Part shown: one piece after another, positions 1 to 7,484 of the stretch
Layout of the letters: the number at the start of each line of letters is the position of its first letter
How positions within the stretch are numbered: position 1 is the first letter of the stretch
Source: Asticcacaulis sp. ZE23SCel15
GTDB taxonomy: Bacteria > Pseudomonadota > Alphaproteobacteria > Caulobacterales > Caulobacteraceae
Length of the DNA: 64,000 nt
Assembly (NCBI RefSeq): GCF_030505395.1
Contig: NZ_CP130044.1
Location: forward strand, 2,341,001-2,405,000
Direction of reading: 5' to 3'
The notes under the pieces: model-generated
What the model was told of the DNA's origin: nothing
The model's database searches: none
Seen by the model: only the letters and a program-made list of their open reading frames with translations
Position numbers and translations under genes: made by a program

Positions 1-218
1 TCACGCGCCGGATCAAGGCTGTCGTTTTTGATCATGTCATAACCAGCCACAAAGGTTATCGTGCCCAGAATGGCGGTCATCAGCAGGAAAAACAGGTTTT
101 GGCGGTCGCGGCGTTGTTTCAGGGTTGTCATCATATCCTCCAGTAAATAGGCCTGCGCGGTTTGACTAAGGTCGTTGTTATGGGTGCGCCACAGGCGCGC
201 AAACGCTTCAGTATTCAT
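1..218 (-). CDS. membrane protein encoded just after the ECF sigma gene (3' end outside window)
   Basis: The reading frame begins at the ATG at 218-216 and stays open to the window edge, giving 72 residues. The start lies inside the end of the sigma factor gene (11-base overlap), so the two are probably translationally coupled. The first 40 residues are polar and predicted cytoplasmic. One hydrophobic segment follows at about residues 43-60, then a polar stretch. Position and topology fit an anti-sigma factor or another membrane partner of the sigma factor, but no anti-sigma motif is visible in this part, so that role is inferred. The function is not recognised from sequence. Confidence 0.7.
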   Translation of the reverse strand, partial: MNTEAFARLWRTHNNDLSQTAQAYLLEDMMTTLKQRRDRQNLFFLLMTAILGTITFVAGYDMIKNDSLDPAR

Positions 219-708
219 CGGATACCTCATGGATCAGGGCCGAAAGACGGGCGCGGGCGCGGGTCAAACGCGCACCGATATTGGTCTGCGTCAGGCCATG
301 CAGAGCGGCCATGTCGGCATAGGGCGTGGCTTCCAGCCACAAAAGCATCAGCGACCGGTCGATGGGCGATATCTGACGCAGGGCCGCATAAAGCGCCTCA
401 AGCTGCCCACTCTCCCCGTCTGTGCCGCCATCGTTTAAAGCTGCCATGTCGATCTGCGCGGCTCGTGCGCGGAACAGGCTAAGGCTATGGCGCTTTTTCC
501 ACGTCAGGGCGCGGTTGTGAGCGACGCGGTAGATGAAGGTTGAGGCCGCAGCGTCGCCGCGAAAAGCCGGCATGGCTCTCCACGCGCTGATCATCAGTTC
601 CTGCATCAGATCGTGCTGATCGGCGGGCTCGGCAAAGGCGCGGGCGATGCGCATCAGCGCGCACATGTGCGGCCTTATCCAGTCATCGAATTTGGCGGTG
701 CCGGTCAC
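208..708 (-). CDS. ECF-type RNA polymerase sigma factor
   Basis: A 166-residue group IV (ECF) sigma factor that would direct RNA polymerase to a small regulon, probably under control of the membrane protein encoded downstream. Region 2 lies at about residues 27-73, with the DLMQE and FIYRVAHN segments typical of core binding and -10 recognition. Region 4 lies at about 106-160 and ends in a helix-turn-helix (TQTNIGARLTRARARL) that reads the -35 element. The start is a GTG at 708 with an AGAGGA ribosome site upstream; no nearer ATG keeps region 2 intact. The length is typical of compact ECF factors. The stress or signal it responds to cannot be told from this sequence. A matching promoter-like sequence sits directly upstream, suggesting autoregulation. 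Confidence 0.9.
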   Translation of the reverse strand: MTGTAKFDDWIRPHMCALMRIARAFAEPADQHDLMQELMISAWRAMPAFRGDAAASTFIYRVAHNRALTWKKRHSLSLFRARAAQIDMAALNDGGTDGESGQLEALYAALRQISPIDRSLMLLWLEATPYADMAALHGLTQTNIGARLTRARARLSALIHEVSDEY

Positions 709-738
709 CTTGGTCCTCTCATGTGTGGTTCTGTAAGG

Positions 739-768
739 TTAGACGTCTGCGACCAGGGAAACCTTACA
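739..768 (-). promoter_or_regulatory. candidate ECF-type promoter of the sigma factor gene
   Basis: Read on the minus strand, TGTAAGG (768-762) and CGTCTAA (745-739) are separated by exactly 16 bases and sit about 30 bases before the GTG start. A GTAA-containing -35 and a CGTC/CGAA-type -10 are the usual shape of ECF promoters. GTAAGGTT and AACCTTAC (733-740 and 760-768) also form an inverted repeat around it. The match is by eye only. Confidence 0.5.
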
Positions 769-787
769 GTCGGGGACCAAAAAATCA

Positions 788-823
788 AAAGGGCGGCCGG
801 AAGTTAATCCGGTCGCCCTTTTT
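788..823. terminator. bidirectional intrinsic terminator
   Basis: The arms AAAGGGCGGCCGGA and TCCGGTCGCCCTTT are complementary with one mismatch around a 6-base loop. T-rich sequence follows on both strands. It separates the sigma factor gene from the small peptide gene, and on the minus strand it would end the peptide transcript. Confidence 0.8.
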
Positions 824-852
824 GAGTATTTAGTCATGTAATCGAGTGCCGA

Positions 853-945
853 TTACAGGGCCGCAGCCACCGCCATCAGAAATCCGATAAGTAAAGTTAC
901 CGGCATGGCAAATACGGATACCTGTTCAAGTCTTTCGCTACGCAT
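853..945 (-). CDS. 30-residue hydrophobic micropeptide
   Basis: A short frame starting at the ATG at 945 with a good AGGAG ribosome site 8-9 bases upstream and ending at the TAA at 853. The peptide has a charged N-terminus (MRSERLEQ) followed by one hydrophobic segment of about 20 residues rich in Val, Leu, Ile and Ala, so it is probably a single-pass inner-membrane peptide. It has its own downstream terminator at 788-823 and lies between the sigma factor and an esterase gene. No family is recognised. The strong ribosome site and terminator are the reasons for calling it; conservation is unknown. Confidence 0.5.
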   Translation of the reverse strand: MRSERLEQVSVFAMPVTLLIGFLMAVAAAL

Positions 946-1071
946 AATCAAATCTCCTGTTTGTTTGACAGGCTGTATATATGCTGCGCATGCGAGATAA
1001 TTAAGGGGCGAAAATGTCGCAGGGCTACACATCGTGTAACGGTGCTTTGCTGTAGATGTTAAGGTTTGTGA

Positions 1072-2289
1072 TCACTTCCTGAACAGGCTGAGATCAATGG
1101 CATCGGCCATGGCCTTAAAGCCTGCCGGTGAGGGGTGGATATGGTCGCCCATATCGTATTCGGGCTTAAGGCGCGACGGATCGGTGGGGTCGCGGGTGGC
1201 GGCATCAAAGTCGATGACCCCGTCGAAATTACCGGGCGTGCGTATCCAGGCATTGAGCGCCTGACGGTCGGCTTCGTTGAGCGCGGTCGGGCGGTAATAG
1301 TCAAAGCCCATATAGGCCATGACGGTGGCGCCATAGACCTTGATGCCGTGGCTGCGGGCGCGGCTGATCATCTGCTGGTAGGCGGTGATCAGGTCGGCAA
1401 CATGGGCTTTGTGGGCCTCGGCGCTTACCGACGCTTCACGGGTCAGGGTGCCGAGGTCATTGACCCCTTCGAGCACGATCAGGTACTTCACACCGGCTTG
1501 GGACAGGACATCGCGTTCAAAGCGGGCCATGGCGTTGGGGCCTGAGCCGTCATTGAGAATACGGTTACCGCCGATGCCCATATTGAGCACGCCGAGGTCT
1601 TTCAGCTTACGGTCGGCCTGCAGGCGTTTGGCCAGAAAATCGGGCCAGCGGTCATTGCCATTGGTGGTCGATCCGCGCCCATCGGTGATTGAATCGCCAA
1701 TAGCGACGATGGCGGCACCTTTTTTGGCTTCGACCTCAATGGCGGCGATGTGATACCAGCGATCGACCGGGGTTGGGTTTGTGAAGTCGGTGGCGGCGAC
1801 CTGATTGCCACTGACGCGGTAGGAGGTGGTGCGCGATCCCGGATGGCCGGTCTGACGCGCCGGAACCTTGGGCAGGTAAAGGCTGATGGCCATGTCGGAC
1901 AAAGGTTTAAGCGCTATATCGACCGGATCGGACTCGTATGATGCGCCCGCCGGAATGGTCACCGAGGCGCGGCCTGAAAAGGTAAGGGCTGTGCCGGATG
2001 CCGGATCAATGCGCGATGAACCCGGTGTGCCAGGGGCAATATGGGCCGCACCTATGGTCAGGGCATCCGTGCCAAAGGCGTTGGAGATGCGCACCTTAAA
2101 GCGCTCACCGCCGCGCGAGACGCGCACGATCTGACGCAGGGTGATGTCCTGAGCCTCGGCGGGCAGGGCGTTGTCACCTTCGGCCAGATATTGCGATGAC
2201 CCCCAAGTGCCGACCCACTTCTCCGCAAATGCGGCGGGTGACGACAAAGCAAAAACGGCGGCCAGTACGACCCGCAAATGGCGTTTCAT
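1072..2289 (-). CDS. secreted SGNH/GDSL-family esterase
   Basis: A 405-residue exported hydrolase with a signal peptide at residues 1-22 (cleavage after AAFA). An N-terminal beta-rich region at about 25-185 is followed by an SGNH hydrolase domain. The nucleophile is Ser200 in GDSITDG, block III is Asn277 in EGVND, and the last pair is Asp382-x-x-His385 (DHIHP), so the SGNH catalytic residues are present. Family members deacylate or deacetylate carbohydrates, lipids or small esters in the periplasm or outside the cell; the substrate cannot be assigned. The ATG at 2289 has a GGGAG ribosome site 5-6 bases upstream. It stands alone, transcribed away from the MmcQ-like gene. Confidence 0.88.
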   Translation of the reverse strand: MKRHLRVVLAAVFALSSPAAFAEKWVGTWGSSQYLAEGDNALPAEAQDITLRQIVRVSRGGERFKVRISNAFGTDALTIGAAHIAPGTPGSSRIDPASGTALTFSGRASVTIPAGASYESDPVDIALKPLSDMAISLYLPKVPARQTGHPGSRTTSYRVSGNQVAATDFTNPTPVDRWYHIAAIEVEAKKGAAIVAIGDSITDGRGSTTNGNDRWPDFLAKRLQADRKLKDLGVLNMGIGGNRILNDGSGPNAMARFERDVLSQAGVKYLIVLEGVNDLGTLTREASVSAEAHKAHVADLITAYQQMISRARSHGIKVYGATVMAYMGFDYYRPTALNEADRQALNAWIRTPGNFDGVIDFDAATRDPTDPSRLKPEYDMGDHIHPSPAGFKAMADAIDLSLFRK

Positions 2290-2347
2290 GTGTTTCTCCC
2301 TTTTTGTGGTAGCCTAGAACCAAAGCCACCACAGAGGCAAGAAAAGC

Positions 2348-2692
2348 ATGGTCACGTTCGAAGATATCCGCGCGATTATTTTAAGCTTTCCCGATACGAC
2401 GGAGGGCATGTCGTGGGATGCGCGCTCATTCAAGGTCAACAAAAAGGCTATCCTGTTTTGGAATCCGCAATATGACTGCCCTGTGTTTAAGGTGCCGTTC
2501 GAGGAGCGTGATTTCCTGCTGGAGGTCGATCCGGACACCTTCTTCACGACCGATCACCATAAGCCGTGGCCGATGATCCTGGGGCGTCCGGCGCGGCTCG
2601 ATATCGACTGGGTGCGCGCCAATATCGAACGGGTGTGGCGGTCACAAGCGAAGAAGGCAACGATCAAAGCCTATGACCTCGCGCAGCTATAG
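2348..2692 (+). CDS. MmcQ/YjbR family protein
   Basis: A 114-residue protein of the MmcQ/YjbR family, small cytoplasmic proteins with a CyaY-like fold often called DNA-binding on structural grounds only. Visible family features are the early helix FEDIRAIILSFPDT, the GMSWD turn, the central strand with KVPFEERD, and the C-terminal segment in which a DWVRANIERVWR helix precedes the end. The length is normal for the family. It is divergent from the esterase gene, and the 58 bases between the two starts must hold both promoters. The molecular function of the family is not established. Confidence 0.8.
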   Translation: MVTFEDIRAIILSFPDTTEGMSWDARSFKVNKKAILFWNPQYDCPVFKVPFEERDFLLEVDPDTFFTTDHHKPWPMILGRPARLDIDWVRANIERVWRSQAKKATIKAYDLAQL

Positions 2693-2696
2693 GCGT

Positions 2697-2731
2697 AAAA
2701 AAGCCCCCGAAGAAGGGGATGCTTCGGGGGC
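2697..2731 (-). terminator. intrinsic terminator of the fasciclin gene
   Basis: GCCCCCGAAG and CTTCGGGGGC pair perfectly around a 9-base loop. A run of six T follows on the minus strand, so it ends the minus-strand fasciclin transcript between that gene and the convergent MmcQ-like gene. Confidence 0.85.
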
Positions 2732-2789
2732 AGGTAGGGGGCCTAATTGGGGATCTAGGCTGGAAGTATCTCGAACACTTTAGTCAACT

Positions 2790-3353
2790 CTACTGGGGTA
2801 ATACGACCTTATCGATCACATGGATCACACCGTTCGATTGCCACAGGTCGGCGGCGGTGACATGGCCGGACGCGCCGGTCTCATCGGTCAGCTTGATCTT
2901 GCCCATATCCTGCGTGGCGATGAGGGTATCGCCGCTGACGGTGGTGATCTTGTAGCTGCCGCCACCTGCGGCAATCAGCTCGCCCAGTTTTTTGGCCGAC
3001 ACCTTACCGGCGACGACATGATAGGTCAGAACCTTGGTCAATTGGGCTTTGTTTTCGGGCTTGAGCAGGGTGTCAACCGTGCCGGCGGGCAGGGTGTTAA
3101 AGGCGGTGTTGGTCGGGGCAAAGACCGTAAATGGCCCGGTGCCGGATAATGTGCCGGCCAGATCAGCGGCCTTGACGGCGGCGACCAGGGTGGAGAAATC
3201 CGGATTGGCAGCCGCGGTTTCAACAATCGTCTTATCAGATTTCTTGGCGTGGTGATCCGCCATGGCCGGGGCGGCCATCAGGCTGGCACCGATTAGAATG
3301 GACGCGGCAAAACGGCTCAGGGGGCGCAAACTCTGGGGGCGCATATGTGTCAT
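2790..3353 (-). CDS. secreted fasciclin (FAS1) domain protein
   Basis: A 187-residue exported protein with an N-terminal signal peptide to about residue 32 (APAMA), a short His/Lys-rich linker, then a single FAS1 domain at about 40-187. The domain shows the FAS1 H1 box (GPFTVFAPTNTAFNTLP) and H2-like box (NGVIHVIDKVVLP), with the YH motif in LTYHVVAGK. FAS1 domains mediate adhesion or surface interactions; in bacteria single-domain forms are common and their ligands are mostly unknown. The ATG at 3353 has a GGAG ribosome site 7 bases upstream. It appears monocistronic with its own terminator. Confidence 0.92.
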   Translation of the reverse strand: MTHMRPQSLRPLSRFAASILIGASLMAAPAMADHHAKKSDKTIVETAAANPDFSTLVAAVKAADLAGTLSGTGPFTVFAPTNTAFNTLPAGTVDTLLKPENKAQLTKVLTYHVVAGKVSAKKLGELIAAGGGSYKITTVSGDTLIATQDMGKIKLTDETGASGHVTAADLWQSNGVIHVIDKVVLPQ

Positions 3354-3541
3354 GGTAACTCCTTGAAGGTCTTAAAAGGGGAACATGGAAATCAAAGCGC
3401 GCTTCTGATCAGGAATACGCCGCCGAGCGGAGCGCGGATTGCCGCGATCTCAGATTTTGCCGATATTTTATTTTGCCCTTGCTCGCCTGCTGTAACGTAA
3501 AGGCCGCAATTGCGACACAGGGCGGTGGTTCAGTTCCGGTT

Positions 3542-4246
3542 ATGGCGGCCCGCAAACTGAATGATAAAAAGCCGATCCTGCTGGGTCTGGGCGTCGCCGT
3601 GATCGTGCATGGCCTGACCGGCTGGGCGCTGTGGCAGACGCGGGCCAGATTCGATCTGCCGGAGGTGCGTGCGATTGAGGCCGTTATGGTCGAGATGCCG
3701 CCTGTGGTGCCGCCGAAAGGTGCCGACACGCCCGATGATCCGGCACCGGCTCAACCCAAACCTAAAACGATTACCCAACCGCCGGAAAAGCCGCCGGTCC
3801 AGGTGACGCCGAAATCGTCAGGGGTGCCGACACCGGCGCCCAGTCCAACAATCTTGACAGCACCTATCGCCCCCAAAGGTGAGGTGGCTCCGGCATCCGC
3901 GCCCTCAACCTCTGCGCCTCAAGGCACGGCTCCGGGTGTGGTGACGCCCAAGGCTTATGGCGGAGGGGGCACACGCGGGGCTTTGACCAAGGCTTTACTC
4001 AAGCGCGAACTGTGCCAGCAGCAGCGGCTGGCCGGTAAGGTGATGGATAAGGACTGCGCTTTGGAAGATATAGCCAAGGACGCCAAGCCTCTGCCGCTTC
4101 AACCGCCTGAGAAGCGCGCGGCAAAGCTATGTATTGCCGAACGCGAAAAAGACTGGAAACGCTACCGCGATGGCACCGGCCAGTATCCGGGCCTGCGCGA
4201 CATGTTCAAAGGACGCAAGGACTGCCTGAAAGACTGGCGCGATTAG
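3542..4246 (+). CDS. TonB-like single-pass membrane protein with a Cys-containing C-terminus
   Basis: The ATG at 3542 is preferred, giving 234 residues; an upstream TTG at 3473 would add 23 residues, and neither has a strong ribosome site. A short cytoplasmic N-terminus (AARKLNDKK) leads into one membrane helix at about residues 10-28, then a Pro/Ala-rich periplasmic linker to about residue 160, as in TonB or TolA. The C-terminal 75 residues are not the TonB C-terminal fold. They are charged, hold four Cys (RELCQQQ, DKDCALED, AKLCIAER, RKDCLKD) and could form disulfides in the periplasm. Function unknown. It converges on, and overlaps by 4 bases, the RTX gene. Confidence 0.75.
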   Translation: MAARKLNDKKPILLGLGVAVIVHGLTGWALWQTRARFDLPEVRAIEAVMVEMPPVVPPKGADTPDDPAPAQPKPKTITQPPEKPPVQVTPKSSGVPTPAPSPTILTAPIAPKGEVAPASAPSTSAPQGTAPGVVTPKAYGGGGTRGALTKALLKRELCQQQRLAGKVMDKDCALEDIAKDAKPLPLQPPEKRAAKLCIAEREKDWKRYRDGTGQYPGLRDMFKGRKDCLKDWRD

Positions 4247-6270
4247 ATAAATATGAAATCGCTGGCCTGAACGTTCGGTGTGTTCAACAAAAACGCAATG
4301 ACATTGCCGCCGCCGGCACCTGTGCCATCGGCGTCATACCACAGGGCTCTGGTGGTGGTGTCGAAATACACTGTGGCGGTGGCGGCGACCGGGACAGCAT
4401 TGGCTCCGCTTAGAAAGCCTAAGCCTTCGGTCAGTTGGAATCCGGCCGGCGCGTTGAAGGTCTCGCCTTTGAAAATGAATTTGTCCCCTTCGGAGCGGTT
4501 GAAGTCATAGACAAAATCGGCATGCCCGGTGCGGGCCTCATAGTAAAAGTAGTCCGTTTCACTGCCGCCGGTCAGATGATCAGCCCCATCGCCGCCGAAT
4601 AGAAAATCATTACCGGCGCCACCGTTTAGCGTGTCCAGACCCAATTCGCCGTGCAGTGTATCACTGCCCTCCTGACCGTAGAGCCGGTCCGAGCCTGTGC
4701 CGCCATAAAGGCTGTCGTCGCCGGTCTCGCCGAATAGGACGTCATCATCGTCTTGTCCGTACAGGAGATCATGGCCTGATCCACCAATCAGAGTGTCAGT
4801 ACCCGTTTCACCGAACAGGGTGTCATGGCCGTCTTCACCGTACAGCAGGTCATTGTCAGCCCCACCGATAAGGCGGTCATTGTGTATCCCGCCATAAAGC
4901 TGATCGTTGCCGTTTTCGCCGACCAGCGTATCGGAACCTTCCTGACCGTAGATCAGATCATCGCCATTGCCGCCGGCCAGGGTATCGTGTCCACCTTCGC
5001 CGAACAGGATATCGTTGCCGTCCTGTCCGTAGCCTTTATCATCACCATATCCGCCAATGATCAGGTCGTTGCCGGTCTCGCCGAACAGGGTGTCGGTGCC
5101 GTCCTCGCCATAGAGCGTGTCATTGTCCGCGCCACCAATCAGCGTATCCGTGCCCATGCCGCCGAATAGGGTATCGCTGCCGCCACGGCCTTCCAGAGTA
5201 TCGTTACCGGCAGCCCCCGTCAGGCGATTGTCGCCGCCATCCCCGGCCAAGCGGTCATCATAGCCTGAGCCCAGAATGGCTTCGATGGCGACATAGCTGT
5301 CACCGCTGGCGTCGCCGGTATTGGCCGTTGTGTTTTGCAGATCGACTGTCAGGCCAGCCAGGGCGGAGCTATAGCTGGCGATATCAAAGCCATCACCGCC
5401 ATCGATAAGGTCCGCACCCGTACCGCCGGTCAAGGTATCGTTACCGGTTCCGCCGTAGAGTTCGTCACTACCAAAGCTGCCGCTGATGATGTCATCGCCG
5501 CCCCGGCCATTGATCATGACCATGCTGCTGTCGGTATCAGCGGTGGAGGCAATCACAGAGATCGTATTGGCCTGATCATCGCCAAAGGCGGATGAAGTTA
5601 AGCCGAAGGCCGTACTAAGCTGAATATCTTCGAAGTTTTGAATAACCCAATTGGCGCTGCCCAGATTCACGTATCCATCTACAAGGTCAACCATCGCCAA
5701 ACTGGGCAGTCTGAGGGTATCGCGGCCGTCGCCACCATCTGTATGGCCTGTGGCATAATCATTGATGGCGGCAGATGTGATGTAAATCCGGTCATTACCT
5801 GCGCCGGAAGACACCGTCAAAGAGGCTCCGTAAGCGTCAATGGTGTCGTTACCAGATCCGGTTATGATTTCAAGATTTGGACTAAGCGCGCTTTGCGCTC
5901 TGATGGTAACGCCTGAATCGCCGAAGATGATGCGCTCAATATTTTTGATTTCCAGTACCTGGGTTCCAACAAGCAGTCTTGCCGCCGTGGTGCTCATGGA
6001 GTTTGTAAAACTGCCCAGACTAACCGGAGAAATATCGCTGACATCTATAGTGTCAAAGCCTGTACCACCATCCAAAAGACCTGCCGGGGTGGTTAGAGTG
6101 CTGCTTTGGATCGCATTAAAGTAAAACAGATCATCGCCGCCACCGGCATTTACGGTATCGGAACCTATGCCCAGATTGATGGTATCATTGCCGTCCAGCC
6201 CGTTGATGACATCATCTTCGGACGTGCCATTAAGGGTGTCAGCGTTGTTGGTTCCGGTAATATTGGCCAT
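4243..6270 (-). CDS. large RTX (hemolysin-type calcium-binding) repeat protein
   Basis: A 675-residue acidic protein starting at the ATG at 6270, which has an AGAGGA site 5 bases upstream; an upstream alternative at 6330 lacks one. Short repeats appear at about 5-50 and 80-250, then about 25 contiguous nonapeptides (GGxGxDxLx) at roughly 355-590 that would form calcium-binding beta-rolls. The C-terminal 80 residues (YDFNRSEGDKFIF onward) resemble the M10/serralysin C-terminal region that carries the type I secretion signal. No Sec signal peptide and no catalytic domain are seen, so it is probably a secreted structural or surface-layer-like protein. No type I secretion genes are in the window. 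A three-nonamer super-repeat is described in the findings. Confidence 0.9.
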   Translation of the reverse strand: MANITGTNNADTLNGTSEDDVINGLDGNDTINLGIGSDTVNAGGGDDLFYFNAIQSSTLTTPAGLLDGGTGFDTIDVSDISPVSLGSFTNSMSTTAARLLVGTQVLEIKNIERIIFGDSGVTIRAQSALSPNLEIITGSGNDTIDAYGASLTVSSGAGNDRIYITSAAINDYATGHTDGGDGRDTLRLPSLAMVDLVDGYVNLGSANWVIQNFEDIQLSTAFGLTSSAFGDDQANTISVIASTADTDSSMVMINGRGGDDIISGSFGSDELYGGTGNDTLTGGTGADLIDGGDGFDIASYSSALAGLTVDLQNTTANTGDASGDSYVAIEAILGSGYDDRLAGDGGDNRLTGAAGNDTLEGRGGSDTLFGGMGTDTLIGGADNDTLYGEDGTDTLFGETGNDLIIGGYGDDKGYGQDGNDILFGEGGHDTLAGGNGDDLIYGQEGSDTLVGENGNDQLYGGIHNDRLIGGADNDLLYGEDGHDTLFGETGTDTLIGGSGHDLLYGQDDDDVLFGETGDDSLYGGTGSDRLYGQEGSDTLHGELGLDTLNGGAGNDFLFGGDGADHLTGGSETDYFYYEARTGHADFVYDFNRSEGDKFIFKGETFNAPAGFQLTEGLGFLSGANAVPVAATATVYFDTTTRALWYDADGTGAGGGNVIAFLLNTPNVQASDFIFI

Positions 6271-6539
6271 GATATCCTCTGTGAATTGCGCGGCGCCTAT
6301 ATGGCTAGGATTAAAAGCAGTGGGCACCACTTACAACCTATGAGGTTCGCAAATCTGTAATTTTTTACCACTTCGGATAGGTGGCATATCGCGTCCTCTG
6401 TAAAAGCCATAATCGCGCCGCAAGCGGTAACTAGGCTGTCACATGAACCGCAGATTAATGGCTGAGTAAGACTTTGGTCATAGCTCTAGGGTTAATATCA
6501 GGTTATCACATAAGCCTTTTCTCAGGAGTATTCGCGCCT

Positions 6540-7181
6540 ATGGACCGTCGTCAGTTAGAACGTCGTCAATTCGTAACCTCTGGTCTGGCGCTGGGGGCCG
6601 CGCCGCTGGTGGGCGGGCTGTTGCCCGGCCTGGCGCAGGCAGCGCCGCCTGTGGCTACGCCGACCTATCAGAATAATCCTGCGTCCGAAGACAGCACCTA
6701 TTCGCGTGACGAAGTGCTCAATGCCGGCTCCAATTTCTTAGGGGTGACGGTTGAGGCCTTGGGCGGCGCGATTGAGCGCATCTTTGGCGATTATGGTGAC
6801 CGTCCGACTGGCTATATTGCCGGTGAAGAAGGCTCCGGGGCTATCGGTATCGGTCTGCGCTACGGCAAAGGCCTTGTGCATATGAAATCGGCCCAGCGCC
6901 CCACGACCGTGTACTGGCAGGGGCCGTCGATTGGCTTTGACACCGGCGCCAATGCGTCGCGCGTGTTCACACTGGCCTATTTCCTTGATAATCCTGAGCA
7001 AGTGTTCCGCCGCTTTCCGGGCGTCGAAGGCTCAGCCTATTTCATCGGGGGCTTAGGCGTAAACTATCAACGCGCCGAAGGCATCGTGCTGGCGCCGATC
7101 CGCGCCGGTGTCGGTTTCCGTCTGGGCGCTAATGTCGGCTGGCTGTCCTATTCCAAAAAGCGCAATATCCTGCCGTTCTAA
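6540..7181 (+). CDS. eipA: EipA-like cell envelope protein (DUF1134)
   Basis: A 213-residue exported protein of the DUF1134 family, whose Brucella member EipA is needed for envelope integrity; that role is carried over from the family. The start at 6540 places a twin-arginine-like signal (RRQFVTSG) at residues 9-16, followed by a hydrophobic stretch and AQA cleavage near residue 37. The mature part has the conserved DUF1134 landmarks GYIAGEEGSGAIGIGLRYG, VYWQGPSIGFDTG, GSAYFIGGLG and LAPIRAGVGFRLGANVG, ending in a beta-barrel-like Gly-rich region. An AGGAG lies 12-16 bases upstream of the start. It is single-gene, followed by a terminator at 7206. Confidence 0.88.
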   Translation: MDRRQLERRQFVTSGLALGAAPLVGGLLPGLAQAAPPVATPTYQNNPASEDSTYSRDEVLNAGSNFLGVTVEALGGAIERIFGDYGDRPTGYIAGEEGSGAIGIGLRYGKGLVHMKSAQRPTTVYWQGPSIGFDTGANASRVFTLAYFLDNPEQVFRRFPGVEGSAYFIGGLGVNYQRAEGIVLAPIRAGVGFRLGANVGWLSYSKKRNILPF

Positions 7182-7205
7182 ACGAACACAGGCGATCAAA
7201 GAATC

Positions 7206-7247
7206 ACCCGGTACGGAGGTTTTAGGCCTCTGTGCCGGGTTCTTCTT
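7206..7247 (+). terminator. intrinsic terminator after the EipA-like gene
   Basis: ACCCGGTACGGAGG and CCTCTGTGCCGGGT form a 14-base stem with two internal wobble or mismatch positions and a 7-base loop, followed by TCTTCTTT. It lies 25 bases after the stop codon. Confidence 0.8.
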
Positions 7248-7329
7248 TGTGCGCAGGCTTTCAGGCCGTGACATAACTGGCACAGCGCCTAAGCATCACG
7301 CGGGGGCAATGATCCGGTAACGGCGTAAT

Positions 7330-7360
7330 TTTCTGAAACATTATTCCATGAATTCAGAAA
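7330..7360. promoter_or_regulatory. inverted repeat upstream of the TonB-dependent receptor
   Basis: TTTCTGAA (7330-7337) and TTCAGAAA (7353-7360) are perfect inverted repeats 15 bases apart. They are followed at once by TTGACA (7362-7367) and a TATACT (7376-7381). The 303-base gap 7182-7484 holds only this, the preceding terminator, and no convincing gene. The dyad could be an operator for the receptor gene. The TTGACA and TATACT boxes are too close together to form one standard promoter. Confidence 0.35.
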
Positions 7361-7484
7361 TTTGACAGCGGTTGTTATACTGTCGTCGCACGACTGACGT
7401 GTGCGTGTAATGTATCCGTCGCTGATCTGTCGTCATGTCCGCCTAAAGCGCCTTCAAAGCCATGTGGGCTTTGGGGATACGACA

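Noticed and set aside
8-217. A second sigma factor gene on the plus strand at 162-482
   Set aside because: It is a shadow of the minus-strand ECF sigma factor, which has clear region 2 and 4 motifs.
7401-7484. Extended start of the first TonB-dependent receptor
   Set aside because: It would place 28 non-hydrophobic residues ahead of the signal peptide, preventing export. The ATG at 7485 gives a clean signal.
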